Shown here one piece after another: positions 7,773-14,302 of a DNA stretch of 14,304 nucleotides. The notes under the pieces were generated by a model, which ran no database searches, was not told where the DNA came from, and saw only the letters and a list, made by a program, of their open reading frames with translations. How positions within the stretch are numbered: the stretch's first letter is position 1; the number at the start of each line of letters is the position of its first letter. The stretch is from Prevotella sp. UBA1104. Lineage in GTDB: Bacteria; Bacteroidota; Bacteroidia; Bacteroidales; Bacteroidaceae. Made by a program: the position numbers and the translations under genes. The stretch is from positions 1-14,304 of the forward strand of contig DCBP01000005.1 in the NCBI GenBank assembly GCA_002314055.1. The letters are read 5' to 3'.

Positions 7773-7799
7773 AATTCTATATATTAATTGTCTATGATA

Positions 7800-10094
7800 T
7801 TATTTGATAACGATCTTCTTTCCGTTAAGGATATAAAGTCCAGGTTTCAGCTTGCCGCTGATATTGCCAGTCCTCATACCGTTTACAGTAAATGCCATAC
7901 CATTGTTGCGGCTGCTTTCCTTAGTAATATCAGAAATTCCAGCAGTGCCAGAGACGTATACAGGCGCCGATTCGCTGCCGTCAGCATATACGGCAGTAAC
8001 GGCAAACGTATGTTCTCCGCCGTCATTATGCTTCACTGTGCAAGCCGTTCCGGAGTAGCAGCCGATGAGCGTTCCGTCTCTATAAACATTATATTTCTTT
8101 GCTGTACCGCCCTGTTCAAAAGTAAAGTCGTCGAGCATCAGCATCAGTCCTTCCGTGCCGGGAGTAGTGTGATGGATTCCGAAGAATTTCGTTCCTTCGG
8201 CAATCTTCACGCTGAATTCCGTCCAGTCGCCGCCGTAAACGTCAAACTTATGCGTGATACCATAGCTGTAGTAATCAGTAAACGACTTCAAGTCAGTATC
8301 CGTCTTTGACCCGAGGAAATAGAAAATCTCGTCATTATCCATCCAGTTTCCGTTGTAGTCCTTCGTTCTTAGATTCTTAGCCCAGAATTTCACCGTCTGT
8401 TCCTTACCCGAAAGTTCCGGAGATATCAGCCATTCATCGGCATTAGGATAATAAGTTTCCGTGGATGCTACATAGAAAGGATACGGAGCACCGAGAAACT
8501 GGTTTCCGCTGTGAGCCTCCAGAGTTTCCCCTATATCCGAAGGATTCATCACGATAAAAGCCAGCGGCTCCCCTTCGTGCGGATAATCCGAGTTCGGGAA
8601 AACGCCGCCACTCGTTGCCTTGTCTACATCCACGAGAGTCCATTCGCCGAAAGCCGTAGCCCACGGACTGTAATCTTCAAAACCGTCAACAACCGTTTTC
8701 GCATTAGCCTTAGGTTCCATCCACGTCAGATAGGCATCATTTCCGTCCATAGCAATGTTGAGATTTTCCACCCCGTTTCTCCATGTCGTTTCCGTCGCAA
8801 CCGTAGCCTGAGCCGTATTGTTGTCCGTGTTTTCATCGCCATCCGCCGTCAGCTCCACGTTAATCGGCAGATTTTCAATAGCGGCATCAATAGCCGACGT
8901 AGTATATTCCACATCATACGATTTCTTCTTATACCCCTTCAGCACACCGCTTTTCTCCGTTTTCTTCATCACCTTGCCGTTGATGTCCACGGTCAGAGTA
9001 AAAGTAGGCGAAGCCTTTTCCGTAAGATTATCCACCTCAACTGCCAGTTTCAGTTTTTGTCCTTTCGTTACCTTCTTTGGAGCGCTGATGCTAACGGCGA
9101 GGTCATTATTCTTTTCGTCTCGAATGCAGATATTGTCAATGCCGGTGAGAATCTTAGGCGTACTTGCCGTAAAGCGGAAGTGCAGCACGATGTATCTTTC
9201 GTTAGCGAATTTAGCCAAAGCGGCATTCATTGTTTTCCATCCCGATGTAGTCAGATTAGATATATTCTTCGTATCCACCGCTTCCACTGTGCCGTCCGGT
9301 TTCATCACCTCCAACGTGAGCGGCACATCCCCGTTGCCGTTGAAGTATTGTGAGAATGAAACAACAGGATTCTCGCTTCCTGCGAGAGATATTTTGTGGG
9401 AAACGAGCGAGCAAGTCTCCCCGGCTTTAGAAGCCATAAATCCGAAGCATCCGTTGTCGCCGTCGGCAGATTTCAGTGATGCGTCGGTCAGCAGTCCGTA
9501 GTCATCGCTATTGTTGCAGTCAGCCCACCAGAAGTTTTCCGTGCCGGCATTTTTGAAACTGTCAGTAAATGGTAGAGAGTAAGCCTTACCTACAGGCAGA
9601 AATGCTGATATTGCCATTCCGCTCTTGTATTTGTCATATTCGGCAATCAGACCGAATGTTGTGACCCAAGGCTCCCCTTCGTCAGTATTTGTCTGGATGT
9701 CGTATTGGGTCTCTCCCGTCACTTCTCCTTCATACTCCCAATCATTATCTGTCTCTACTTCCTCATTATCCTCATTTTCCTTTATTTTATATATGGTGTA
9801 TTTCACTTTTGCCGGATCTATTGTTTCTCCTTTAAGAGCATCCGCCGTAAGAGCATCCCAGGTCATTCTAACAGAAGTCAACAGGTCGACAAGTTTAATG
9901 TTTGTAGGAGCCGAGAGCGTTTTAAAGTCGTCGGGGTCAGCATTTGTAATACCCTTTCTAATCACACTTTTGGTATTTACCGTTTCTGCTGTTTTAAACT
10001 GCGTTGCAAACGGCTTGAATACAGGTGCTGTCTGTGCAGCCATATTTGTAGAGTATGCGATTAATCCGCAAAGTAAAACTTTATTGATTCTCAT
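7800..10094 (-). CDS. Surface adhesin-like protein with choice-of-anchor J (cleaved adhesin) domains and T9SS-like tail
   Basis: The product has 764 residues: signal peptide 1-20 (MAA before QT), a fibronectin-III-like segment at about 60-165, then a first MAM/anchor-J-like beta-sandwich at about 170-326 (YSLPFTDSF ... GIDNICIRD). A CARDB-like domain follows at 330-432 (NNDLAVSISAPKKVTKGQ). A second, clearer choice-of-anchor J domain spans 469-660 (DGFEDYSPWA, GNQFLGAP, EWLISPELSG, LMLDDFTFE), then a short Fn3-like module at 664-717. The C-terminus GLYILNGKKIVIK is a Prevotella-type sorting tail. The same domain type forms the hemagglutinin/adhesin region of P. gingivalis gingipains. It is first in an operon with the C10 peptidase and has a clean promoter. 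No catalytic motif is seen. It may bind host or dietary protein, or anchor or partner the protease; that is inference. Confidence 0.85.
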   Translation of the reverse strand: MRINKVLLCGLIAYSTNMAAQTAPVFKPFATQFKTAETVNTKSVIRKGITNADPDDFKTLSAPTNIKLVDLLTSVRMTWDALTADALKGETIDPAKVKYTIYKIKENEDNEEVETDNDWEYEGEVTGETQYDIQTNTDEGEPWVTTFGLIAEYDKYKSGMAISAFLPVGKAYSLPFTDSFKNAGTENFWWADCNNSDDYGLLTDASLKSADGDNGCFGFMASKAGETCSLVSHKISLAGSENPVVSFSQYFNGNGDVPLTLEVMKPDGTVEAVDTKNISNLTTSGWKTMNAALAKFANERYIVLHFRFTASTPKILTGIDNICIRDEKNNDLAVSISAPKKVTKGQKLKLAVEVDNLTEKASPTFTLTVDINGKVMKKTEKSGVLKGYKKKSYDVEYTTSAIDAAIENLPINVELTADGDENTDNNTAQATVATETTWRNGVENLNIAMDGNDAYLTWMEPKANAKTVVDGFEDYSPWATAFGEWTLVDVDKATSGGVFPNSDYPHEGEPLAFIVMNPSDIGETLEAHSGNQFLGAPYPFYVASTETYYPNADEWLISPELSGKEQTVKFWAKNLRTKDYNGNWMDNDEIFYFLGSKTDTDLKSFTDYYSYGITHKFDVYGGDWTEFSVKIAEGTKFFGIHHTTPGTEGLMLMLDDFTFEQGGTAKKYNVYRDGTLIGCYSGTACTVKHNDGGEHTFAVTAVYADGSESAPVYVSGTAGISDITKESSRNNGMAFTVNGMRTGNISGKLKPGLYILNGKKIVIK

Positions 10095-10202
10095 AAGATT
10101 GAAATTATATTGTATTTATATATTTTCTTTATTGGTTATATAGTTGTTCCCTTTATTATAAAAATTAGATACAAAAAGTTTTTGAAATTTGTAAATATGT
10201 GA

Positions 10203-10233
10203 CAAAAGTACAAATAAACTTTAAAACTGCAAA
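10203..10233 (-). promoter_or_regulatory. Near-consensus promoter of the adhesin/peptidase operon
   Basis: On the - strand, TTTG (10230-10233) and TACTTTTG (10203-10210) are separated by 19 nt, matching both elements of the Bacteroidetes consensus. The transcript would start near 10196, leaving an AT-rich leader of about 100 nt before the ATG at 10094. No structured riboswitch-like element is evident in that leader. Confidence 0.8.
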
Positions 10234-10313
10234 TAAAATATTGTAGAATGTTTTATTTTGTCTATAAAAGTGCCTGTTTGTATTGGTGATGTCAGTTATA
10301 CTTACCTTATAGT

Positions 10314-10353
10314 GGTAACTGCTTATTGGAGAGGGAGACGGGAGAGTGGAAGA
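10314..10353. repeat. Decayed third copy of the GC-rich inverted-repeat arm
   Basis: GGTAACTGCT (10314-10323) is identical to 10603-10612. After a 4-nt rather than 8-nt spacer, the 26 nt at 10328-10353 match 10621-10646 except at four positions, all A or T where the other copy has G. The orientation equals that of the right arm of the 10452-10663 element. It has no recognisable partner of its own nearby and looks like an older, degraded copy. Confidence 0.7.
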
Positions 10354-10377
10354 ACGAATTTGAAGTGTGAATTGTAC

Positions 10378-10428
10378 AAAATAATGAGAGAGAGGAAACC
10401 AAGCTGGTCCCCCCTCTCTCATTATTTT
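10378..10428. repeat. Long palindrome, possible bidirectional terminator
   Basis: A perfect 15-bp stem, AAAATAATGAGAGAG (10378-10392) with its complement at 10414-10428, continues after one mismatch (A10393/C10413) with GG/CC. An inner ACCA-AGC-TGGT hairpin follows at 10398-10408. The AT-rich ends give A- and T-rich flanks on both strands, so it could act as a terminator in either direction. It could equally be a small repeat element, since no gene stops immediately beside it. Confidence 0.75.
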
Positions 10429-10451
10429 ATATAGTTAATATTATATATTTC

Positions 10452-10663
10452 AAGTTTCGGATTTATAATCTTCCCCTCCCCCGCCTCCCCTTTCAGGGGC
10501 GGAGCAGTTACTCTTTCTGCTAAAAAACTGAGATATTTTCTGTTAAAATTAGTAATGATACTGATTTTGTAATGACAAATGTGTAAGGTTATGGCAATTA
10601 AAGGTAACTGCTCCGCCCCCGGAGGGGGAGGCGGGGGAGGGGAAGATTATAAATTCGAAATTT
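10452..10663. repeat. 212-bp element bounded by 60-bp inverted repeats (MITE-like)
   Basis: The left arm 10452-10511 and right arm 10604-10663 are inverted copies that align without gaps at 55 of 60 positions, around a 92-bp AT-rich core with no gene. Each arm holds an AT part (ATTTATAATC), a C-rich block (CCCCTCCCCCGCCTCCCC) and GGAGCAGTTAC at the inner end, and can fold on itself. The right arm ends 3 nt before the stop of the DUF805 gene, so it may also terminate that transcript. No transposase is present and no target-site duplication is certain. A non-autonomous mobile or repetitive intergenic element is the best description. Confidence 0.75.
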
Positions 10664-10666
10664 AAA

Positions 10667-11080
10667 TTAATATTCTATAGTTTCAATCGTCTTAGGATTT
10701 GCGCCATACTGGTTTTCGCCCGGAGTGCTGTCCATAACCATAAACACAAGCACGACGATACCACCAACAAACGGCAACAGACACCATAGTAGGTTCCATC
10801 CAGAACGGTTTGTGTCGTGAAGACGTCGCACGGCAACTGCCAAGCTTGGAATGAAAGCTGCCAGGCCATACAAAATGTAGAGCACGTAGCCAACAGCAAG
10901 TCCGCCGGCAGCCCCTTTACCTCCTCCGAAGATAGCTCCGATGATAGAGGCTACTATCATAAACACGAACACGGCGATAAGGTTAAACAGGTAGAAAAAC
11001 CAATACTCCGAACGTCTTGCACGTCCGCTAAAGGTGGCATAATTGCCAAACACGCTTTTTACAGCTTCTACTAATCCCAT
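10667..11080 (-). CDS. DUF805 family inner-membrane protein
   Basis: The product has 137 residues. The start contains the DUF805 signature: a short amphipathic lead, then YATFSGRARRSEYWFFYLFN (14-33). Hydrophobic membrane segments follow at about 27-49, 60-82 and 98-115. The intermediate motif AVAVRRLHDTNRSGWNLL (81-98) is typical of YhaH/YhaI-like proteins. The tail DSTPGENQYGANPK is the common ending of the family. The molecular function is not known; family members are small integral membrane proteins. The gene is monocistronic with a near-consensus promoter. Its stop abuts the inverted-repeat element downstream. Family assignment is certain, role open. Confidence 0.93.
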   Translation of the reverse strand: MGLVEAVKSVFGNYATFSGRARRSEYWFFYLFNLIAVFVFMIVASIIGAIFGGGKGAAGGLAVGYVLYILYGLAAFIPSLAVAVRRLHDTNRSGWNLLWCLLPFVGGIVVLVFMVMDSTPGENQYGANPKTIETIEY

Positions 11081-11184
11081 AATTTTTTTTTTTAGTAATT
11101 AATTATTTAAGGTAAATTCTCTTCTTGAATAAAAATATGTATTGTTTTTGACTTCTTTAAGCATTTTGTTGTTGATTATTGTTG

Positions 11185-11216
11185 CAAATGTAATACAATA
11201 TGTTGAAATTTGCAAA
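11185..11216 (-). promoter_or_regulatory. Near-consensus promoter of the DUF805 gene
   Basis: On the - strand, TTTG (11213-11216) and TACATTTG (11185-11192) are separated by 20 nt, a full match to the Bacteroidetes consensus. Transcription would start near 11178, about 100 nt before the ATG at 11080. The AT-rich leader shows no clear structure. Confidence 0.8.
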
Positions 11217-11268
11217 CTTTCTGCAAAAAAAATCATCAGTAGATTTGTTATATCAAACTTTGCTGTCC

Positions 11269-11356
11269 GGTGTTTCGCCCAAACGCTTCTGGTGTTTCGC
11301 CCAAACGCTTCTGGTGTTTTGCCCAAACGCTTCTGGTGTTTCGCCCAAACGCTTCG
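11269..11356. repeat. Four-copy 22-bp tandem repeat
   Basis: Four head-to-tail copies of GGTGTTTCGCCCAAACGCTT plus two bases lie at 11269-11290, 11291-11312, 11313-11334 and 11335-11356. They differ at only two positions: TTTTG instead of TTTCG in copy 3, and a final G instead of T in copy 4. A fifth, broken start (GGTGACTG) follows. The period is not a multiple of three, so a protein repeat is unlikely. There are no spacers, so it is not CRISPR. Confidence 0.92.
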
Positions 11357-11363
11357 GGTGACT

Positions 11364-11382
11364 GTGCGGTGAGACACCGCAC
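11364..11382. repeat. Short perfect hairpin next to the 22-bp repeats
   Basis: GTGCGGTG (11364-11371) and CACCGCAC (11375-11382) form a perfect 8-bp GC-rich stem with a 3-nt AGA loop. It immediately follows the tandem repeat. It has no T tail on either strand, so it is a poor terminator by itself and may be part of the repetitive block. Confidence 0.7.
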
Positions 11383-11410
11383 CTACTTCGAATTCCGGCC
11401 GTACAGATCG

Positions 11411-11442
11411 AAAAAAAGGTATCTGTCGTCGCGACAGATACC
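11411..11442 (-). terminator. Strong intrinsic terminator of the pectinesterase/esterase operon
   Basis: GGTATCTGTCG (11418-11428) pairs perfectly with 11432-11442 around a 3-nt loop. Read on the - strand it is followed by seven T (the A run at 11411-11417), a textbook intrinsic terminator. It lies about 130 nt beyond the esterase stop at 11570, giving a long 3' untranslated region. That region contains a second copy of one stem arm at 11551-11560. Confidence 0.88.
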
Positions 11443-11569
11443 GTCATCTACTAACTAACAATAAAAATAATTCAAATTAAAAACATGTGTTTTTTCCTAT
11501 GATTCAATTATGCTATGTCTTTATCCGCCTTATCGAGCGAAAGTCTCCGTCGACAGATACATAAAAGTT

Positions 11570-12712
11570 CTACAGGTTCTTGCCGAGAAACTCCAAAATC
11601 CTTTTCTGAACCTCCGGACCGCAATAGTGGGGCATATCCCATATTTCAGTCTCCAGTTTCTCGTCAGCCCCCTGACTCCGCCATACGTCGTGCATCTCCT
11701 CAAAAGCCTTTTTCACGGAAACAGGAGGAAAAAGTTTGTCCTTAGCCCCATTGATAAAGAGCATCGGCTTTGGACAGGCGATGGAGGCGATATGCGGATA
11801 GTCCATATAGCGGCGGATGCCGGGGATAAGATTTGCCCATTCCTCGTGGCGCTTCAGTCCGTACTGGCGGTTAATCTGATACTCCGTGGTATGCATCCAG
11901 CAGATGGCAACACCGAGCTTCACCTTATCAGTAAGAGCCGAGAGCATCCAAGAGCGGTAAGCCCCCATGGAGAACCCCATACACGAGAGTCTGTTGGCAT
12001 CCACTTCGGGCAGCGAAGCAAAGAAGTCGGCAGAGTATACATCGTCGAAATTCATCCATGCGCTAATGTTTCGTCCCATCATCATGAAGTTTCCGGCAAT
12101 ATATTTATACCAGTCCCATGTCGTTCCACCCTTCACTCCGCGGTCTCCCCAGAACGGAGCATCGACGGCGAGCACCACATATCCCTTAGATGCGAGGAAG
12201 TCTCCGACATACTGTTTGCCGTAACACCTCTCACACCATTCGTCGGCATCCCTCACTACAGAATCTGCCACGGCAAACGGACGGATCATCTTTTCTTTTC
12301 CGATAGAGAAATGCCCGCCGTGGTCGTGGAGCAGCAGTACAGCCGGAAACGGTCCCTTGCCGTCGGGCACGAGCTCATACGCCTCCACCCTCGAATAGGC
12401 ATCAAGTTTGAAAAGAATCTTTCTTGCCTTGTATCCTTTTCGCTTTTCCTCGGCAATAACCTTCATGTTGTAAGCTGTAGCTGGTTTAGGCGGCAAGAGC
12501 ATCTCGCGCCGGAGAACATCACGTGCGCTGCTTCGCCAAAGGTCAAACTGGCGAATGTCGCTGTTTCCCCATGCCATAGGGTAGGAGAGTTCCTGTTGCA
12601 TCTCCTCAAGACACACTGGAAGTTCGCCGTCGAACATGTATTCCTGTCTCTCTTTCTGTGCACTTAAATTAAGCGTAATAAGTGCGAAAATAAATATAAA
12701 CAGCTTTTTCAT
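11570..12712 (-). CDS. Secreted alpha/beta-hydrolase esterase, dienelactone-hydrolase/acetylesterase type
   Basis: The product has 380 residues: signal peptide 1-18 (LSA before QK), a helical N-terminal part rich in W, R and E (about 30-95), then an alpha/beta-hydrolase core. The oxyanion-loop motif is LLLHDHGGH (126-134). The nucleophile elbow is GFSMGAY with Ser248, the acid is probably Asp325 in NGAKDKLFPP, and the base is His362 in DMPHYCG. The form resembles the Abhydrolase_7/acetyl-xylan-esterase-like proteins of Bacteroidetes polysaccharide loci. It starts 11 nt after the pectin methylesterase stop and is cotranscribed with it, so removal of acetyl groups from pectin is the likely task (inference). 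Its probable location is periplasmic or surface. Hydrolase fold and triad are well supported; the substrate is not. Confidence 0.82.
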   Translation of the reverse strand: MKKLFIFIFALITLNLSAQKERQEYMFDGELPVCLEEMQQELSYPMAWGNSDIRQFDLWRSSARDVLRREMLLPPKPATAYNMKVIAEEKRKGYKARKILFKLDAYSRVEAYELVPDGKGPFPAVLLLHDHGGHFSIGKEKMIRPFAVADSVVRDADEWCERCYGKQYVGDFLASKGYVVLAVDAPFWGDRGVKGGTTWDWYKYIAGNFMMMGRNISAWMNFDDVYSADFFASLPEVDANRLSCMGFSMGAYRSWMLSALTDKVKLGVAICWMHTTEYQINRQYGLKRHEEWANLIPGIRRYMDYPHIASIACPKPMLFINGAKDKLFPPVSVKKAFEEMHDVWRSQGADEKLETEIWDMPHYCGPEVQKRILEFLGKNL

Positions 12713-12723
12713 ATGTTATTCGC

Positions 12724-13968
12724 TTATTTTATAATACTCAAACTTCCAGTTTTGCTTACACTTTGTACGGTATATAGGCCTGGCTTCCCGTCAACGGCAT
12801 ATTTCGTATCCGTAGTAATCTCCACCACTTTATCCCCTTTGCATACCACATATCCGCGTGCTCCCTGTGTTGGCTTCCATGTAATAATGCCCTGTTCGCA
12901 TTTAACTACAGGGGATTTTAGCGTTTTACATAAAATCAGAGGGTTCCAGTTGTCGTCGCCACTCAAAACATTATCCACGGTATAAAGTTTAGCCTCTTTA
13001 TCCGTCAGCATATTCTTAGCCTTTCCCCAAATAGTATCATTCTCAGCCGTAAGCTTATAATAGCGGTCAATCCTCTTGCTCAGGTCAAGCTTTCTGCCGC
13101 TTGCATCAGTAGTGTTGTAGTCGGCAAAAACCGCAGGCAGCGTGCCCATGTGGTCATACCATCCCTCATCGGGAATAGTAACCTCCGCTTTAGTGTCGAT
13201 AAAAACTGCCTTCGGACTGTGCAGCCATGGTCTGCCGAGCCAGATTTCTGTATCTTTCGGATTTCCGGGAGCCGTAATAGTAGTATTCTTCAATACATAT
13301 CCCCATGTTGTCCCCTCGTCATGCTTCGGTGCTACAATCCATCCGCCCTGTTTGCGGGTGATGTTCAGAGTGCAGTGGTCAAAGAAAACGTTCCCCTGAC
13401 CGTAGAGGAAGTCAATGGCACCCTCAATAAAGCAGTCTTTCACGTAGTTGCGCCAGTTCAGGGCGTTTGCCGTACGGTAAGTATCCTGATATGACAGCAT
13501 GGCGCAGCGGTTAACCACATTGCGGTCCATTTTCGTATAAAGGGCGAGAGCCTGCGGTCCGTCTTTCTTGCGTGTTCCCCAGGAATTCTCGAAAGTAATC
13601 TCCTCAAGATACGTATCCGTGGCATGAACCACCATAGTTGCCGCCACGTCAACGGGCGAAGCGTTCGGTCCGCCGCTCACCCTGTCGTCGCTCACCCTTA
13701 CCAGTCGCCGAGACTGTCCCACGAGGTGAAGATTAGGTTTCGAAGCCGGTATGTACAGGTGTTCATGATAGTGTCCTGCCTTTATAAATATTATATAAGG
13801 TGTAGCCGAAGAGTCCGGTGCGGCATCTATGGCATCCTGAATAGTGGCGAAAGAGCCGGTACCATCTTGCGCAACGATGCTGTTGAATACATTGTTGTCG
13901 GCATATAGCTGCATTGAGATGAAAACCGATCCCGCAAGCAGAAGATTTTTTATATTGAGATGTTTCAT
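12724..13968 (-). CDS. Pectin methylesterase (carbohydrate esterase family 8)
   Basis: The product has 414 residues from ATG 13968. A frame extension to 14142 exists, but it runs upstream of the promoter and would bury the signal peptide, so I chose 13968. After a signal peptide (about 1-23), the body is a right-handed parallel beta-helix starting VAQDGTGSFATIQDAID (32-48). The CE8 motifs are GPQALALY (137-144), QDTYR with acid Asp162, GAIDFLYG with nucleophile Asp186, and LGRPW with Arg246 and Trp248. The last 60 residues look like a Fn3-like or other small beta domain ending SLSIIK. It hydrolyses methyl esters of homogalacturonan, releasing methanol and exposing pectate to lyases. It leads an operon with the esterase downstream. 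The direct repeats ahead of it suggest activation by a polysaccharide sensor. Confidence 0.94.
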   Translation of the reverse strand: MKHLNIKNLLLAGSVFISMQLYADNNVFNSIVAQDGTGSFATIQDAIDAAPDSSATPYIIFIKAGHYHEHLYIPASKPNLHLVGQSRRLVRVSDDRVSGGPNASPVDVAATMVVHATDTYLEEITFENSWGTRKKDGPQALALYTKMDRNVVNRCAMLSYQDTYRTANALNWRNYVKDCFIEGAIDFLYGQGNVFFDHCTLNITRKQGGWIVAPKHDEGTTWGYVLKNTTITAPGNPKDTEIWLGRPWLHSPKAVFIDTKAEVTIPDEGWYDHMGTLPAVFADYNTTDASGRKLDLSKRIDRYYKLTAENDTIWGKAKNMLTDKEAKLYTVDNVLSGDDNWNPLILCKTLKSPVVKCEQGIITWKPTQGARGYVVCKGDKVVEITTDTKYAVDGKPGLYTVQSVSKTGSLSIIK

Positions 13969-13994
13969 GTTTGATAGTTTTTTGTTTTGCGATA

Positions 13995-14002
13995 CAAATT
14001 TA
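13995..14002 (-). promoter_or_regulatory. -7 box of the pectinesterase operon with weak -33
   Basis: TAAATTTG on the - strand matches TAnnTTTG and lies 26 nt before the chosen ATG, giving a leader of about 20 nt. At the expected -33 site (around 14022-14026) the sequence is CCCA-like rather than TTTG. A promoter with a good -7 and poor -33 fits dependence on an activator bound just upstream. Confidence 0.6.
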
Positions 14003-14025
14003 TGTAAAGTATCTTTCGCCTGGGT

Positions 14026-14059
14026 GTGAAATCCGGTTAATTTGTGGTGAAAATCGGTT
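14026..14059 (-). promoter_or_regulatory. Direct-repeat operator, two AACCGnnTTTCAC half-sites 21 bp apart
   Basis: On the - strand, AACCGATTTTCAC (14047-14059) and AACCGGATTTCAC (14026-14038) agree at 11 of 13 positions and are offset by exactly 21 bp, two helical turns. The proximal copy abuts or overlaps the expected -33 region of the pectinesterase promoter. Same-face direct repeats at this place are typical for AraC-type activators, including hybrid two-component regulators of Bacteroidetes polysaccharide loci. The regulator itself is not in the window. Confidence 0.6.
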
Positions 14060-14152
14060 TTTGTGCTATAAAAAGCCGTGTTGACATGCAGTTTGACCGT
14101 TTTTTCGACTTCAAAAACCTTTTTTTGCCCTTTTCTTAACACTTCATAAGGT

Positions 14153-14302
14153 ATCTTTGCATAAGATAAGCTGCGCCTCGGGATAAGAATTGAATAAATT
14201 CAATTCGTTCTCCTCTCGGCTTGCATAATCTTTGCATAAGATAAGCTACGCCTCGGGATAAGAATTGAATAAATTCAATTCATTCTCCTCTCGGCTTGCA
14301 TA
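14153..14302. repeat. 75-bp direct tandem repeat, two copies, running off the window
   Basis: Copy 1 is 14153-14227 and copy 2 is 14228-14302. They differ at two positions (G14173/A14248 and G14207/A14282), and the last two bases start a possible third copy. Each unit contains a perfect palindrome GAATTGAAT-AA-ATTCAATTC (14187-14206 and 14262-14281). The first copy begins inside a TATCTTTG that matches the -7 consensus for + strand transcription leaving the window (14152-14159). The 75-bp period equals 25 codons, and one - strand frame is open across the unit except for one TAG in copy 2. Confidence 0.9.

Noticed and set aside
8511..9501. Two long + strand open frames opposite the adhesin-like gene
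   Set aside because: They overlap each other and the well-supported - strand gene, lack any domain or promoter, and show the composition bias of antisense frames.
10165..10422. Small - strand open frame of 85 codons
   Set aside because: It covers the adhesin operon promoter, the decayed repeat and part of a palindrome. It has no signal, domain or start context.
11269..11356. CRISPR array
   Set aside because: The 22-bp units are directly adjacent with no unique spacers, and no cas genes are present.
11510..12667. Long + strand open frame (385 codons) opposite the esterase
   Set aside because: It is antisense to a gene with a complete signal peptide and catalytic triad. Its translation is rich in His, Arg and Ser with no recognisable domain, as expected of a shadow frame.
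13969..14142. N-terminal extension of the pectinesterase by 58 codons
   Set aside because: The extension runs through the candidate operator and promoter and would place a normal signal peptide in the interior of the protein. The ATG at 13968 directly precedes that signal peptide.
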